From positions 52,153,702-52,217,701 of the forward strand of contig JBANSL010000004.1 of the NCBI GenBank assembly GCA_037127255.1: a stretch of 64,000 nucleotides of DNA, given 5' to 3'. This DNA is from Persicaria tinctoria. Lineage: Eukaryota > Streptophyta > Magnoliopsida > Caryophyllales > Polygonaceae. The notes below the pieces were generated by a model. It was not told the origin of the DNA, ran no database searches, and saw only the letters and a program-made list of their open reading frames with translations. Each line of letters opens with the position of its first letter. Positions within the stretch are counted from its first letter, which is position 1. The position numbers and the translations under genes were made by a program. This document shows, piece after piece, positions 23,851-35,956 of the stretch.

Positions 23851-24484
23851 TCATGAGGTAAGGACTATAAGATCGACGGGCCACTCTTGTTCCCCTATCC
23901 AGATGGGGCATCCTACGATCTCACGTCCCATTCTAACCCTAGCCCCGTCCGCCAGACGCACTACTAATGCAGGATAAACTGTACATACTAGCTTCAACCT
24001 AGCTACGCATGCATCTGCTATAAAGCAATGGGTTGCCCTTGTGTCAAACAAAATGCGGATAGTAGTTCCACAAAAGGTAATAGCCCCTGTGGAAGTCGGA
24101 GCTGACATATCGCCGTTCAACGGCGGGAACGCACGGGGTGGTGGGGGTGGCATGAAACTAGTGTCTGCTACAATAACTGCTAGCTGAGCAGAAACTCTTT
24201 ATCGTCCTGGCCCCGCCGCGGACTATGACAACTGCTGCTGATAAGCCCCTCGGCTGCCTCGGCCTCCATGGTATCCACCATCTCCCCGTCCCTGGCCCTG
24301 CTGGTACGGTGTTTGAGACTACTGCGGAGCCTCTAGAAGGCGTAGGGTAGGTGCAGCTGATTATGCAGATGAGGCCTTGCCCTGTGGACAGACAATAGAA
24401 CGGTGCCCAAGTACTCCACAGGAATAATAGGCCATCGCCTTCCTCGGGCACGTTGAATGATAGTGACCCTCTCGTAACATCCGT
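23851..24484 (-). pseudogene. gag zinc knuckle and protease remnant, Tekay-like
   Basis: On the minus strand a degenerate knuckle (Tyr-Tyr-Ser-Cys-Gly-Val-Leu-Gly-His, first Cys lost) is followed by a Gly/Arg/Pro-rich spacer and a retropepsin start with Asp-Thr-Arg-Ala-Thr-His. The usual block is Asp-Thr-Gly-Ala-Thr-His, so the active site is damaged. The protease frame is open over 100 codons (24153 to 23851), ending at Val-Asp-Leu-Ile-Val. It parallels the better preserved copy at 53422-54552. Confidence 0.7.
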
Positions 24485-24520
24485 CACTACAAAAAACACA
24501 GGAATTGGACACGAATGGCC
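24485..24520 (+). mobile_element. Possible CACTA (En/Spm) transposon end
   Basis: CACTACAAAAAACAC, followed by GGACACGAATGGCC, resembles the terminal inverted repeat and first subterminal repeat of plant CACTA elements. It abuts the truncated gag exactly. No matching TTTGTAGTG end was found downstream, so the call rests on one terminus. See also the CGTGGCTA-rich stretch at 31279-31670. Confidence 0.45.
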
Positions 24521-25538
24521 GAGCCGCGTGTTCTGAATTGGTGTTATGTTATGTGGTGATAAGCATGATGTTATGTTACATGATCGTTAAGCATGATTAT
24601 GGATATATTAAATGATGAATATGATTTGAGATAATGATACCAGATTTCTAAATGAACGTTATATGGCATTGTGATGAGTTAAGATGGTGTTTGGTGAATA
24701 TGCTGACATTCAATGACTGGTATACTGCTTGACCTCCTCTTTTGCGGAATCTTAATAGCATGACTTGTTGTGTTGATATGTTGACAAGGAGTTTTGATTC
24801 GTTGACTCTATGATAAGGAGGTACCTTTTATGACTTTGGTGTAATATCGAGATGTGTGTTATTATTTTGGCATAGATGCATATTATGACTTTTAGTATGA
24901 TGTGGAGATGTTGATGTGGCCTTGTGGCACCGTGTTGGCATACGTTGAGACTTGTCGCATGATATACTCGTTGATGATCGATTGGTTATGTGGTTATGCA
25001 TTGCTTATGACTCGTGAATCTTGCTTGAATGGCGACTGATAGATTGATTTGATTCTGGAAACTAGGAAGAGAATATGGGATTAGCCCTTAGAGGTGGATG
25101 ATTCCACCTCCGAGCTTCTAAATTTGATTGATGGTTATGTGAGAAACTGATGTGGTTGTTGGAAGATTTTGATGGAATCTTGATTTGAAAGGATTCGACT
25201 TGTTTTGGTGTAATGTTGCTTGGTTAAACGTTGGAATTGAATATTTTGAGTGGTTTTGAAAGTGACCAATTTGGATTTTCGTTATGATGCTTTTGAGTTA
25301 TGATATAACCGAGAAGTCGTAATAAGAATGTGATAAGGGCCAATATCACATACTTATTACGACCCATTGGGGATGTCATGGTCATGACGAAGATACTGTA
25401 AGGGCCTTATAGGTGCACTTATGAGGTTCTTACGGGGTCTATGGCGTGATCCTAGGACTCACCGATTTTCCCTTCCTTCCCTTGGCTTTAGAATGATTTT
25501 AGTCTCGGGGACGAGACTTGTTTTTAGAGGTGGATGAA
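24521..25538 (+). other. 3' untranslated region and polypurine tract of a plus-strand Tekay-like element
   Basis: This is AT-rich and non-coding. It ends with GTTTTTAGAGGTGGATGAA at 25519-25538, the polypurine tract directly before the LTR at 25539. The same tract motif appears once more near 25090. The pol that should precede it is absent. Confidence 0.6.
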
Positions 25539-28370
25539 TGTAAAGACCGGAAATTTAAAACTCTTATTTTATATTATTTTAAGTAGATATATTATTATTA
25601 TTTTAAAATCCTTCCGGCATCATTTTAGAATTTTGATTTTTTTTCGGAATTTGATTCCGCTTTCGAGCTTCGAGTCGTGATAAATTATTTTAATTCCGTT
25701 AATGATTTAAAAATTCGATTTAAAGTTGATTGAGTCGGAATTAGCGTGTTCGAATTTGAATGTCGGGTATATTCTCCTTGCGTTTTACGGGTCAGGACCA
25801 CATAAATTTATTTCTTTTCTTTCTCCCTCCCAGCCGATGGGGATTCCCTCTGCAACCCACATTTCCCCCTGCACCATCCATTGCCAGCTAACAACAAATT
25901 GGTCCCCCTTCACCCCACAGCACACTTTCTCCCAAATTTCCAATTTCAGTAGCTCTCTCTCTCCCTTCAATTGATTGATGAGAAACCCTCTCTTCATCTT
26001 CACAAAGACTCCAACACAGCCGCTTTGCTTCCAAACACCGCCTCCTCTAACGAAGCCACCACCAGCTCCTCCTCCCACACACCGGCAACCACCACCATCT
26101 CGCCGGCGTGCAGCCGACCATTCCGAGAAGCCGAGAGCGCAGCAGCAGCGGCAGCATCTCTTCCTCCTCCCTGTCATTCCCTGTCGCCGTGACCAAAACC
26201 AGGAGTGCTTGTGTCCGCGAGGAGTCAGCGGAGCACCCCAGGGGGATTCTTCCTCACTGCCGGAGACCAGGAGTTGCCGGAGAAACCGCCGCCACCAGTT
26301 TCCCCTTCCCCGTTTGTTCCAAGGTCGATTCCGTTTTCTTATTCGATTTTGGTTTAAATCTCGTCAAAATCCGTTTTTTTCTCACCCTTACTTCTCATAG
26401 GACTCGATCGGAGCTCCTCCCTCGTCAATCGCAGCCGAAAATCCGCCATTGACGCCGGAATTCTTCCTCGGGGACGCGCGGTGAGTCTCCCTTTTCACTC
26501 TTCTCCCTTGTGTCGCTTTGTTCTTTCTGTGTCGACGGTGGCCGGAATCCCATTCCGACCTCCGGGGTGGGAGTGGGAGGCCAAAGGGTGGCCGGAGGCC
26601 GGAGGTCCTCTCCTCCTGTCCTCGTCGTTTTCCCCAGTCCAAACAGAGCTCCGTTCAATCTGTGAGGAAGAGGGCAGGGACCCGTTTCTTTCTTTCTTCT
26701 TTGGGCCTGACCCGATTTTCGTTAAACGGGTTATATCATATTTCATGGGTTTTTCAGGTGGGGAGTGAAAAGGGTTCGGGTTCGGGTCTCCTTCTTTCCG
26801 GGTTATGGGCTGAGTCCGGATTTGGGAATGGGCCTTTGCATCTAGTGAGTTGTTGGAGTATTATTGTTATTGTTAAGCTCTCACCTTAGCTCATACATAT
26901 TTATTATATGATGTATGTTTTCATACGCATATGTTATGACTCGTAATAACTTTTGACAGATTATTATTATTACACTATTATCCTAATTTTATGATAATTA
27001 TATTTTTGAGAATTATTATTTCTATCGAATTATTTTAAAAGTAATAGTATTTGAAACATGTATTTCGTGGTGTTTTATTTTGTGATTTTGGAGATTATGA
27101 TATGATTTATTGTTATTGCTAAATAAACATGTCGGATCGTTTTAATAAATGATTTCGTAAAATATGGTTGGTACGATTTTATCGATGGTTTTGTTTGGAA
27201 GAAAATGGTTTTGGTTGATCTTATCGGAAAGGTCTTGGAAAATGGTTTTACTATCGGTTGATTTTGAAACATGTTGAGAACGTGGAGTTGTGTGTATAAA
27301 TGATGGATCGGTAGCTTATGAAAATGGCTTGATGATAGGTGTGTATTGCTTGGACTTGCATTTGGGCCCTTGCTTGCGTTATCTTTTGCTGTTCTGCATC
27401 TTCAGGTAAGTTCCCTAGGGGGCTTACTCAGGTTGGACATTCATGCCTGTTGTTGCATTTTATGTTAGGTGTTGCATATGCATCAAAGCATGCCATGTAG
27501 TATCATGTTTAGGTTGCACTAATTGATTGAGCATCCGTTTACTTTATGCGATTGAAACAGAACGGCCGTTATCTGTGATAGTCCTAGAGTCTTTGCTAGG
27601 GTCTTAGGGTAGCCCAGCCTCATCGGGTGCCCTGTGTCAATCGAGTCGATATGAGCATGAGATGATAGCCCAGCACCATCGGACAAGTGATGAGATGATA
27701 TGATATGATGATTCCGTGGTCCGTGCACCACCACGATGAAATGGGTACCGTGCTGGCCAGGTCCGCTCATGAAAAAGGGGGCGGAGTAGGAGAGGGATAT
27801 GCCGTTGGCATTGTCTTGGGCCCTTTACAGTATTTCTACACATTTTATGAATTAGGAGCATGCTAGTGTGTTTGACTTTCGTATTGCATTAGAGCATCTT
27901 TATTAGGTATAGCACATACTATGTGGCCTCAGCGAGGACTGCCGGTCCCGCATGAGTGGCTCGATCTGACTCCTTTCCCCGTTCTTCTTTTAAAGGTATT
28001 TCTGCAGTTCTTGTTTGCTCCATGCTTATGTGACGGGAAACCCTTGGGCGAATCAAAGGACATGACTAACATTCTAACTCGGCAAATGGTAATTAAACAC
28101 TCATGCTTTGGTTTTGACCGGTTCTTCCGTGAAACTTGTATCTTTACTCTGTTTTCGCCTTACTTCCGTTTGAAATGGATTCCGCGACATAGTCTTAGGA
28201 CAGGTCAAGGGTACCCAACGGCCCTTCGAGGTTTTTAGGGTTTGAAATCCCTCTTTCCACTAATCTTAAAATGAGTTTGAAACCTCGACCCGTACCTGGA
28301 TTGCAAGATCCGAACAAGGGGTTTTATCCCTTGAAACGTAACCCGGAAATCATAATTCTGGGCCGTTACA
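25539..28370 (+). repeat. Tekay-like LTR F1
   Basis: A 2832-bp LTR that opens TGTAAAGACCGG after the polypurine tract and closes GGGCCGTTACA. Bases about 25980-26670 are GC-rich and may be transcribed leader. It is followed at once by a second, homologous LTR with no internal region between them. Confidence 0.75.
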
Positions 28371-31278
28371 AAGATGGTAATTTTTATATTATTTAATTAT
28401 ATATATTATTATTTTATCCGATTCGTAAAAGTGGGATAAAAACCCGTTCTCGAACACCAAGTGTTGATTTTAAAACCCTTCCGGCATCGTTTTAGAATTT
28501 TGATTTTGACGGAATTTAATTCCGCTTCCGTGTTGCAAATCTTGATAAATTAACTTAATTTTGGTAATGATTTACAAGTTCGATTTAGATTTTGATAGAG
28601 TCGGGATTAGCGGGTTCAAATTTGAATGTCGGGTATGTTTTCTTTGTGTTTTAGGTTTGGGACCACCTACATATTCTTTTTCTTTTCATTTCTCTCTCTC
28701 TCTCTCTCGTTGGGAGGAGATTCCCCTTCTTGCCTAGCCAAAATTGTACAGTTGCACAATTGTCATTTTGTGCCTATTCCTCTACAAAGCCACATTTCTG
28801 CTCATCCATCCACCAACAAACCCACAATACTTTCCCCTTTCTCTGCCAATTAGCCAGCAAAATCAGAGAAATCCAAACCTCCCTGCCTTACCTTTTCTGC
28901 AATTCGTCCCCGTGAAGAACACCATCACCTCCTCTCCATTCATTCACATTCCCTTCGCCGACGTCCTCGTTGCTCTGCCACCAGCAGCCTCTCCATTCTC
29001 CTCCTCGTCGTCGCTACCGGAGCCGAGAGCAAGCACCCTGGGTTGCCTGATTGCCGTGAGGAGAAGAAGCCTGTCCACTACGAGCGAACCACCACCGAAC
29101 CATCCCAGCTCTCTTCTTCCTTGTGTCCAGGGGCCAGCAGAGGCTCCAGCACCACCCTCGCCGTCGCTCAGGGGGCAGCAGCAGCATCCTCGGCGCCCCC
29201 AACACCGCCACCAGCTCCTAGCGCACCCCTGTTTCGTCTCAAGGTCGATTTTCGTTTCTTTTGTTCGATTCGGTTCAAGTTCCACCAAAATCAGTTTTTG
29301 ATTGTCCCTTGTCCCTTCCTGTACTCAAGCGAAGCTCTTCCTCCGCCAATCGCCGCCGGATTCGCCTTTGGAGCTGTCGGAGCCGGAGAACGTTGCCACG
29401 GTAATTCCTCTTCTTCTTCCTCCTTCTTGTTCCTTGGGTTGTGGGTCTTTCCGAGTAGCATTGTTTGGGGGGAGCGGGAGTGGTCCGGTGAGAGCGAGAA
29501 TCCGCCGACAGGTGCCCAGGTTTCCTTCTTTTCTTCCTCCTCTTCTCTTCCGTTCCCGTCGCCAGACCAGAGCTCTGCTCGTTCAGAGGAGGGAGATGAC
29601 CAGCGTCTCTTCCTTGGGCCAAATTGTTGGGCCGGATCCGGATACCCCTCATCCGGGTTATATCATTTAGCTTGTTGAGATCCGGTTCCTTCTTTCTTTC
29701 CAATTAGGCTCTCGGGTGGGCTGAGTCCGGATTTGGGAGTGGGCCTTTGCATCTGGTGGGTTATTGGAGTATTATTGTTGTTGTTATGCTCTCACCTTAG
29801 CTTATACATATTTATTATATAATGTATGTGTTCATACGCATATGATAGTAACTTTTGACAGATTATTATTATTACATTATTATCCTAATTTTATGATAAT
29901 TATATTTTTGAGAATTATTATTTCTATCGAAATATTTTAACAGTAATAGTATTTGGAACATGTATTTTGTGGTGTTTTATTTTGTGATTTTGGAAATTTG
30001 ATGATATGATTTATTGTTATTGATACATAAACATGTCGGGATCGTTTTAATAATTGATTTCGGAAAACATGGTTGGTACGATTTTATCGATGGTTTTGTT
30101 TGGAAGAAAATGGTTTTGGCTGATCTTATCGGAAAGGTTTTGGAAAATGGTTTTACTATCGGTTGATTTTGAACATGTTGAGAACGTGGAGTTGTGTGTA
30201 TAAATGATGGATCGGTAGCTTATGAAAATGGCTTGATGATAGGTGTGTATTGCGTGGACTTGCATTTGGGCCCTTGCTTGCGTTATTTTGCTGTTCTGCA
30301 TCTTCAGGTAAGTTCCCTAGGGGGCTTACTCAGCTTGGACATTCATGCCTGTTGTTGCATTTTATGTTAGGTGTTGCATATGCATAAAAGCATGCCATGT
30401 AGTATCATGTTTAGGTTGCACTAATTGATTGAGCATCCGCTTACTTTATGCGTTTGAAAAGAGAACGGCCGTTATCTGAGTCTTTAGAGTCGTTGCTAGG
30501 GTCATTGGGGCATTCGTGTTTCATATCGTTTTGGTCCCAGTCGAGTCTTATATATGATCTGGCTGCGGCGGTGACCGAGCGTCCTACTTGGGCTGCTTCG
30601 GAGTGAGGTACGGACTGATAGGCTGCGGCACCGACCGAGCGTCCTACCTGGGCTGCTTCGGAGCGAGGTACGGACATATATGCCCAGAGTGGGCACGGAT
30701 CAGGGGATATGCCTTTTGGCATTGTCTTGGGCCCTTTACAGTATTTCTGCTTATTATTACAACTAGGAGCATGCTAGTGTGTTTAACTTTCGTACTGCAT
30801 TAGAGCATCTTTATTAGGTATAGCACATACTATGTAGCCTCAGCGAGGACTGCCGGTCCCGGATGAGTGGCTCGACCTGACTCCTTTCCCCGTTCTTCTT
30901 TTAAAGGTATTTTCTGCAGATTTTGAGTGCTCGATGTCTATATGACGGGGTTTCTTTTTGGCGAATCGGAGAATCTGGCTAACATTCTAAGTTGGTAAAA
31001 TGTTAATCACTCACTTATGATTTGGTTTCGACCCGGCTTTGCCGTGGCATTTGTATCTTAACTTTGCTTTCGTTTTACTTTCGTTTGAATTGGATTTCAC
31101 GACATAGTCTTAGGACAGGTTAAGGGTATCCAACGGCCCTTCGAGGTTTTTGGGTTTGAAATCCCTCTTTCTACTAATCTTAAAATGAGTTTGAAACCTC
31201 GACTCGTACCTGGATTGCAAGATCCGAACAAGGGGTTTTATCCCTTGAAACGTAACCCGGAAATCATAACTCTGGGCC
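28371..31278 (+). repeat. Tekay-like LTR F2, both ends damaged
   Basis: This is homologous to F1 along its whole length, for example the shared blocks at 28480 and 25603, and at 30290 and 27390. It begins with ACAAAGATGG where F1 has TGTAAAGACCGG, and ends at GGGCC without the last GTTACA. It contains an internal 60-bp duplication (30561-30680). Confidence 0.7.
30561..30680 (+). repeat. 60-bp tandem duplication inside LTR F2
   Basis: Two consecutive 60-bp units both begin GGCTGCGGC and differ at a handful of positions. F1 lacks this segment, so it is specific to F2. Confidence 0.9.
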
Positions 31279-31670
31279 ACAGGCATAGCCATGAATTTGA
31301 CGCTCGTCACCATTCGAGGCTATATGTCTCGTCGCTAACAGCCACCAACCCAATATCTGTGGCTAATAGCCACGATCTGACAGTTCTGTGGCTATGTCCG
31401 TGGCCGGTTCGGAAAGGGGCAATTCGTGGCTACAACCACGAATTCAGCAACGGATAGTCCTTGGCTAACGTCGTGGCCACCCAAGGGACATCTCTTGATA
31501 GGTCATTGCTAGTGTCATGGCTAATGTCGTGGCTAGGCATGTGGCCATGTGGCGTAATGCCCGTGGCTATGCTCGTGGCTAGGTATGTGGCCATGTGGCG
31601 TAATGTCCGTGGCCATGTGGCAGATTGGTCGTGGCTATGTTCGTGGCTACATCGTGGCTACATTCGTGTA
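31279..31670. repeat. CGTGGCTA-type degenerate repeats
   Basis: The motif CGTGGCTA or GTGGCCATG recurs about fifteen times in both orientations, at irregular spacing. Subterminal arrays of this kind are typical of CACTA transposons, and a CACTA-like terminus lies at 24485. No terminal CACTA motif was found at this end before the microsatellite at 31745. Confidence 0.6.
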
Positions 31671-31743
31671 TCCATATTATTAATTATATTGTGAGCTCGG
31701 TAATAAATATAATCTAATTATTTATTCCTCATATTTTGGACGC

Positions 31744-31851
<108 letters not shown>

Positions 31852-32561
31852 TATGATATGGAAAATATATCTATATATATATATAGGGTGAGGTTAAAGT
31901 GAAAAGGGGGCTTAAGATGAAAATTAGGCTTAAAGTGAAAATGAGGTTTTGTGCTTGACCGGCGCGCGGGTCTTTATTAAAAAATGAAAAAAAAAACGGG
32001 TTGAACCGGGATAAAAAAAAAAAGATAAAAACAAAAGAAAGAAGCCCACCCGACCTTCCTCTGTAACTCTGTTGCTCCTTATTCTTTCTCGAGTCCTCCC
32101 TGCCGCCGTCCCTTCGACCTCACCAGCCGCCGACGACAAGTCCCGAAGCCCTGAGATTTGATTCCGAGAAGAATCTAACCTCTGTCCCCAGCAACACCGA
32201 GCCAGGTAACCTCTCGAGTGTCCGAGACTCCTGAGTGTCGGGTGCTGCCGACAACCTCCTTTCGAGCCAGGCAAATAGCGCTCAGCCTCCGATTAGAACT
32301 CCGACGTCCACTATCCAATCAGCCTCTCCTCCTCTTTGTTTCCTCTATTGAATCCACAAGGTAAGTTTCTAATAACCCCCAATTTCTAGGTTTTGATAAA
32401 TTGAATAAATTTGTACTATAATCTTATAATTGAAAAAGTGAAATTGAAACTTATTTATAATGATTAATGATTCGTTGTTCAAATAGATTGATTGAGAGTT
32501 TCTAATAAACCCCCAATTGCAGCTGCAGCAAGAACCGCAATTGAATTACATAACAGACACG

Positions 32562-32736
32562 ATGCTGAAGACGAGGAAGAGCGATGAAGAGTGGGCGCTT
32601 CAAAGGAAGCAGCAATTGCTCAAGAGAAAATGAAAGAAAAAACAAGACAACAAGCATGACTGTTTCAAAATGGCCGAGCAGTTCATCCAGGAGTATCGTA
32701 GAAAAATATCTTATCTTGATCCCTTCACTTTTCTCT
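32562..32736 (+). pseudogene. Ribosomal protein L7-like exon fragment (captured)
   Basis: The frame from the ATG at 32562 reads Leu-Lys-Thr-Arg-Lys-Ser-Asp-Glu-Glu-Trp-Ala-Leu, then a Lys-rich stretch with an in-frame TGA at 32631-32633, then Ala-Glu-Gln-Phe-Ile-Gln-Glu-Tyr-Arg. Spacing and composition resemble the N-terminal region of eukaryotic 60S ribosomal protein L7. It is preceded by an AG acceptor at 32519-32520 and by CT-rich leader-like sequence with GT sites near 32205 and 32360. The identification is from memory of the family and is moderate. Confidence 0.45.
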
Positions 32737-32980
32737 AATTGTTTATGCTATATTCAGATTCTTAACCTAGATTAAGACCGAGATTTTCTTCCCTCTATTG
32801 TGTTTTTGCACATTAGGTTTTCGTTATCCCTCGTTTAGAAAAGATTGTTCTTTTCGGATGTTGGTGGTTGTGAGTTTTGTGTTCATTCAATGTTAACTGA
32901 ATTTATTAATTGGTTGAAATGTATGATTTGTTTAGAATTTAGGACTTTAATTTTAGTAAATGCTTCCTCGCGTGTTCTAG

Positions 32981-33310
32981 GGCACTGATCTTGATACCCT
33001 TGGGCATCTTTGTGAAAATTCAAGCAGTCGTGGGGAGTTCTTTCTCTTTTATAGTTATGCAACTGTTGCCGGTGGCCCACTATTGATAGCTTTGGGGGCT
33101 GGTGAAGCTGCACATAAGTTTGAAGGCATGCCTCCCACAGATGTGCCTACACCTTCCTAGCTTTGAAGTAAGAAACTTGAAGTAAATTTGGTGGGCATAA
33201 AGGGTCTAGGGACTGCTGGTGATATTGCTATTGCATCCATCAAGGCAGAAAGGGGTGTCAACAAATCCAATTCATCTTCTTTGGCACAAAAATATGGTAC
33301 AGTTAACCCT
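32981..33310 (+). pseudogene. Unidentified captured gene fragments
   Basis: After an AG at 32979-32980 a frame of 59 codons runs to a TAG at 33158-33160. It contains a hydrophobic stretch (Val-Ala-Gly-Gly-Pro-Leu-Leu-Ile-Ala-Leu-Gly-Ala-Gly). A second possible coding stretch runs at about 33185-33297 (Gly-Leu-Gly-Thr-Ala-Gly-Asp-Ile-Ala). Codon use looks exon-like compared with the AT-rich flanks. I do not recognise the protein. Confidence 0.35.
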
Positions 33311-33657
33311 TTTCATTTTCTTATACCTTGCTTTCTTTGTTTGATTTCATTTATTTTTCAGTTGGAGCATAAAGACGTTCTGGAATAAAATTTAAAGTTC
33401 CATATATTTTTATGTGGTATGGGGTGTTGAGGTGGAAATTAGCTACTGGGAAACAAAAGATTATCAGGCGAAAATAAATCGTGCTTTCAATGTCTTTCAA
33501 GTTTATCGGAGGTGGGAGGGTTTGCATCATTACCAGATGGGTTTGCATCTTGTTAGATATCACAAGTGTATCATGAAGTGCATAAATTAGATTTTTTTTA
33601 TGTGTTTTGCTACATCGTTTTGGATTTTCTGATCCACTTGAAGCATACTCAATGCAG

Positions 33658-33880
33658 GTATTAGATCATATCGAAGATCATGGCCTTGAGGACCTAGCTG
33701 AATAATGTAAGGACCTCCAAGAATTGAGGTTGATTCTTTCTGATCCACTTGAAGCATGACTCGAACATCAACAATCTAACTGAGTCTCCATCGCCAAGGG
33801 ATGTTCGAAGCACTGCTTCTGTCTTTGTCTCAATGTGGTTGTTCATCATCACATACACATCATCAACAAGTGCGTTAGCT
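33658..33880 (+). pseudogene. TIR1/AFB auxin-receptor-like LRR fragment (captured)
   Basis: After AG at 33656-33657 the frame reads Val-Leu-Asp-His-Ile-Glu-Asp-His-Gly-Leu-Glu-Asp-Leu-Ala, a stop, then Cys-Lys-Asp-Leu-Gln-Glu-Leu-Arg. This matches the spacing of a leucine-rich repeat in TIR1/AFB F-box proteins. A later Val-Ser-Ile-Ala-Lys-Gly-Cys fits the next repeat. Three in-frame stops show it is not functional. The phrase TTCTGATCCACTTGAAGCAT occurs both before the fragment (33628) and inside it (33738), so there has been local duplication. Confidence 0.5.
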
Positions 33881-34224
33881 GTTGTTAATCTAAGAATATT
33901 AGCTCCAATTTTATTTTATTTTCTAAATTACACTTGTAGTTGGATTTATCAAATTCAAAATACTAAAACATTTTGTCCTATTAAAAGCATTCCTTTTACC
34001 ATTTGATTCGGGTTTTTTTACCATGAATTTGACTAGAGCAATTGTAATTGCATATAGTGCATGAATAATAATATAGGATAATGCAACTTTGCTATAATAA
34101 TATAGGATAATATAGGATAATGCAACTTTGCCTTAGTCTGTTAGAAATTTAAATTAAACATTGAAACATAGTATAAAGTGCATAAATCTGAGTATTATTC
34201 ATCGAGCATCAACACTTGGAACTT

Positions 34225-34575
34225 TTAGTCGTTAAACAGGGTAAAATATAAAGTTCATGAATAAGATTATATAGTGCATAAATAAAATTATAGAGTTCAT
34301 GAATAACATTATAAAGTCCATATATATAACTACAAAGTTGATAAATAAGATTATAAAGTGCATAAATAACAATGAGTATGAGCTTTGAATTGAACACTGA
34401 AATAAAGTATGTATACAGTAGATATTGGTGGAATCGAACCACCAACCTCTTGAATAACTATCATTTAAACACTCTTTCCTATTTGAATTTATAAAATACA
34501 ATAATAAAATAATAAAGTGCATAAATAAGATCATAATATTTATAAATAAGAATAAAAAGTGCATGAATAAGATTT
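34225..34575. repeat. AT-rich array, left arm
   Basis: Degenerate units of about 20 bp of the type AAAGTGCATAAATAAGATTAT. The array at 35440-35930 is made of the reverse complement of the same unit. Confidence 0.7.
34404..34475 (-). other. tRNA-like 3' half
   Basis: On the minus strand GGTGGTTCGATTCCACC (34443 to 34427) forms a perfect 5-bp T-stem and 7-base loop with an internal B-box (GGTTCGATTCC). No matching acceptor or D arm was found upstream, so only the 3' half is present. Confidence 0.45.
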
Positions 34576-34799
34576 TTAAAAAATGATAATCATTTATATC
34601 AAGGTTTATGAATACTTCCAACTATCAAGGTTGTGATACTGAGCTACTATGCTAGTTTGGAGCTGGAGATCTGCATATGACACTTTTTAGCCGGAAAGCT
34701 CAGGCAATGTAGTGGTTTCAATTTTGAATGAACTGTTGGTTGAAAATTTTGAAATAAATTCTTAGTTTGAGAAAGGTGATGAGATTGGGAGATTTTTTA

Positions 34800-35225
34800 G
34801 CGTACCGTACTTTTGCACAATTGTATTCTAAATTTGTACAATTGTATCTTACTTCTGCACACTTGTATTCTAAATATGCACAACAGTATTCTAAATCTGC
34901 ACAATTGTATCTTACTTTTGCACAATTGATTGAAATAAGATCTGCCAGATTCCTTCACTTTTTTTTTAGTAATTGTTGTATGCATACTTGTATTCTAAAT
35001 CTCCACAATTATATCTAGCTTACTTTTGCACGTTATAATATTAGTAATTGTTGTATACACACTTGTATTCTAAATGTGCACAATTGTATTATAAATCTGC
35101 ACAATTGTAACTTAATTTTGCACAATTGATTGAGATAAGATTTGTCAGATTCCTTCACTCTTTTTTAGTAATTGTTGTATGCACACTTGTATTTTAAATC
35201 TGCACAATTGTATTATAAATCTGCA
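34800..35225. repeat. GCACAATTGTATTCTAAAT tandem array
   Basis: A unit of about 20 bp is repeated many times. A longer period of roughly 198 bp is also visible, since a block with GCACAATTGATTGA and CCAGATTCCTTCAC-like sequence occurs at about 34919 and again at about 35118. Confidence 0.75.
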
Positions 35226-35439
35226 CTTTATAATCTTTCTGTATAAACTACCCCAGAGTTGAACCCAAACTCTCAAAAGTAAAACATCGATTTCAAAAGC
35301 ATATTGTTTGTAACTACTTGACTTGACTTGTTGGAGTTGATATCTCTACTGGAGTCTATTAAAGTTAGGGTTGTGTCAAGTAGTTGGAGATTAATTTGTT
35401 TTAGGTGCACCAGCAGAAACCAATGTTTGAAAATCACAT

Positions 35440-35930
35440 TATTATTCATACACCTTATCATTTTATTTATGCACTTTATATCCTTAATTGTGCACTTCAT
35501 AATCTTATTCGTACACTTCATATTATTATTCATACACTTAATCATTTTATTCTCGTGTCGTTTCATTTTATTTATACACTTTATAATCTTAATTGTGCAA
35601 TTTTTAATCTTATTCATGCACTTCATATTATACACTTCATCATTTTATCCTAACACTTTATCATTTTATTTTTGCACTTTATAATCTTAATTGTTCACTT
35701 CAGAATCTTATTCATGCACTTCATATTATTACTTATATACTTCATCGCTTTATTCTTGCACTTTACCATTTTATTTTTGCACTTTATAATCTTAATTGTG
35801 CACTTCATAATCTTATTCATGCACTTTATATTATTATTTATATACCTCATCATTTTATTCTTGCAGTTTACACTATTATTTATACATTTTATCCTTTTAT
35901 TCTTGCACTTTATAATCTTATTAATGAACG
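35440..35930. repeat. AT-rich array, right arm (inverted relative to 34225-34575)
   Basis: About two dozen degenerate units of the type CACTTCATAATCTTATTCATG, with a looser 130-bp period. Open frames across it are hydrophobic only because of base composition. Confidence 0.75.
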
Positions 35931-35956
35931 AAAACATAAATTAGACAACCATAAAT

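Larger units (their letters stand above)
20247..24484 (-). mobile_element. Tekay/Del-like chromovirus remnant, minus strand
   Basis: On the minus strand this has gag-protease pieces (24484 to 23851), a 1.1-kb non-coding region, a polypurine tract (GAGGTGGATGAT next to 22685) and a 3' LTR (22685 to 20247). RT, RNase H and integrase are missing between protease and LTR. The LTR end motifs TGTAAAGACCGG and GGGTCGTTACA match the LTR at 43760-49557. The Tekay label rests on similarity to the copy at 49558-54552, which carries a chromodomain-like end. Confidence 0.7.

Noticed and set aside
25975..29703. Pro/Ser/Arg-rich open frames in LTRs F1 and F2, in several frames and both strands
   Set aside because: They fall in the GC-rich part of both LTRs, overlap each other, and are not conserved in frame between F1 and F2.
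34225..35930. CRISPR-like appearance of short repeats
   Set aside because: Units are degenerate and contiguous with no unique spacers, and the host is a plant.
34232..35944. Several open frames rich in Ile, Leu and Phe that look like membrane proteins
   Set aside because: They run through AT-rich tandem arrays; the hydrophobic character follows from the repeat composition, and frames appear on both strands.
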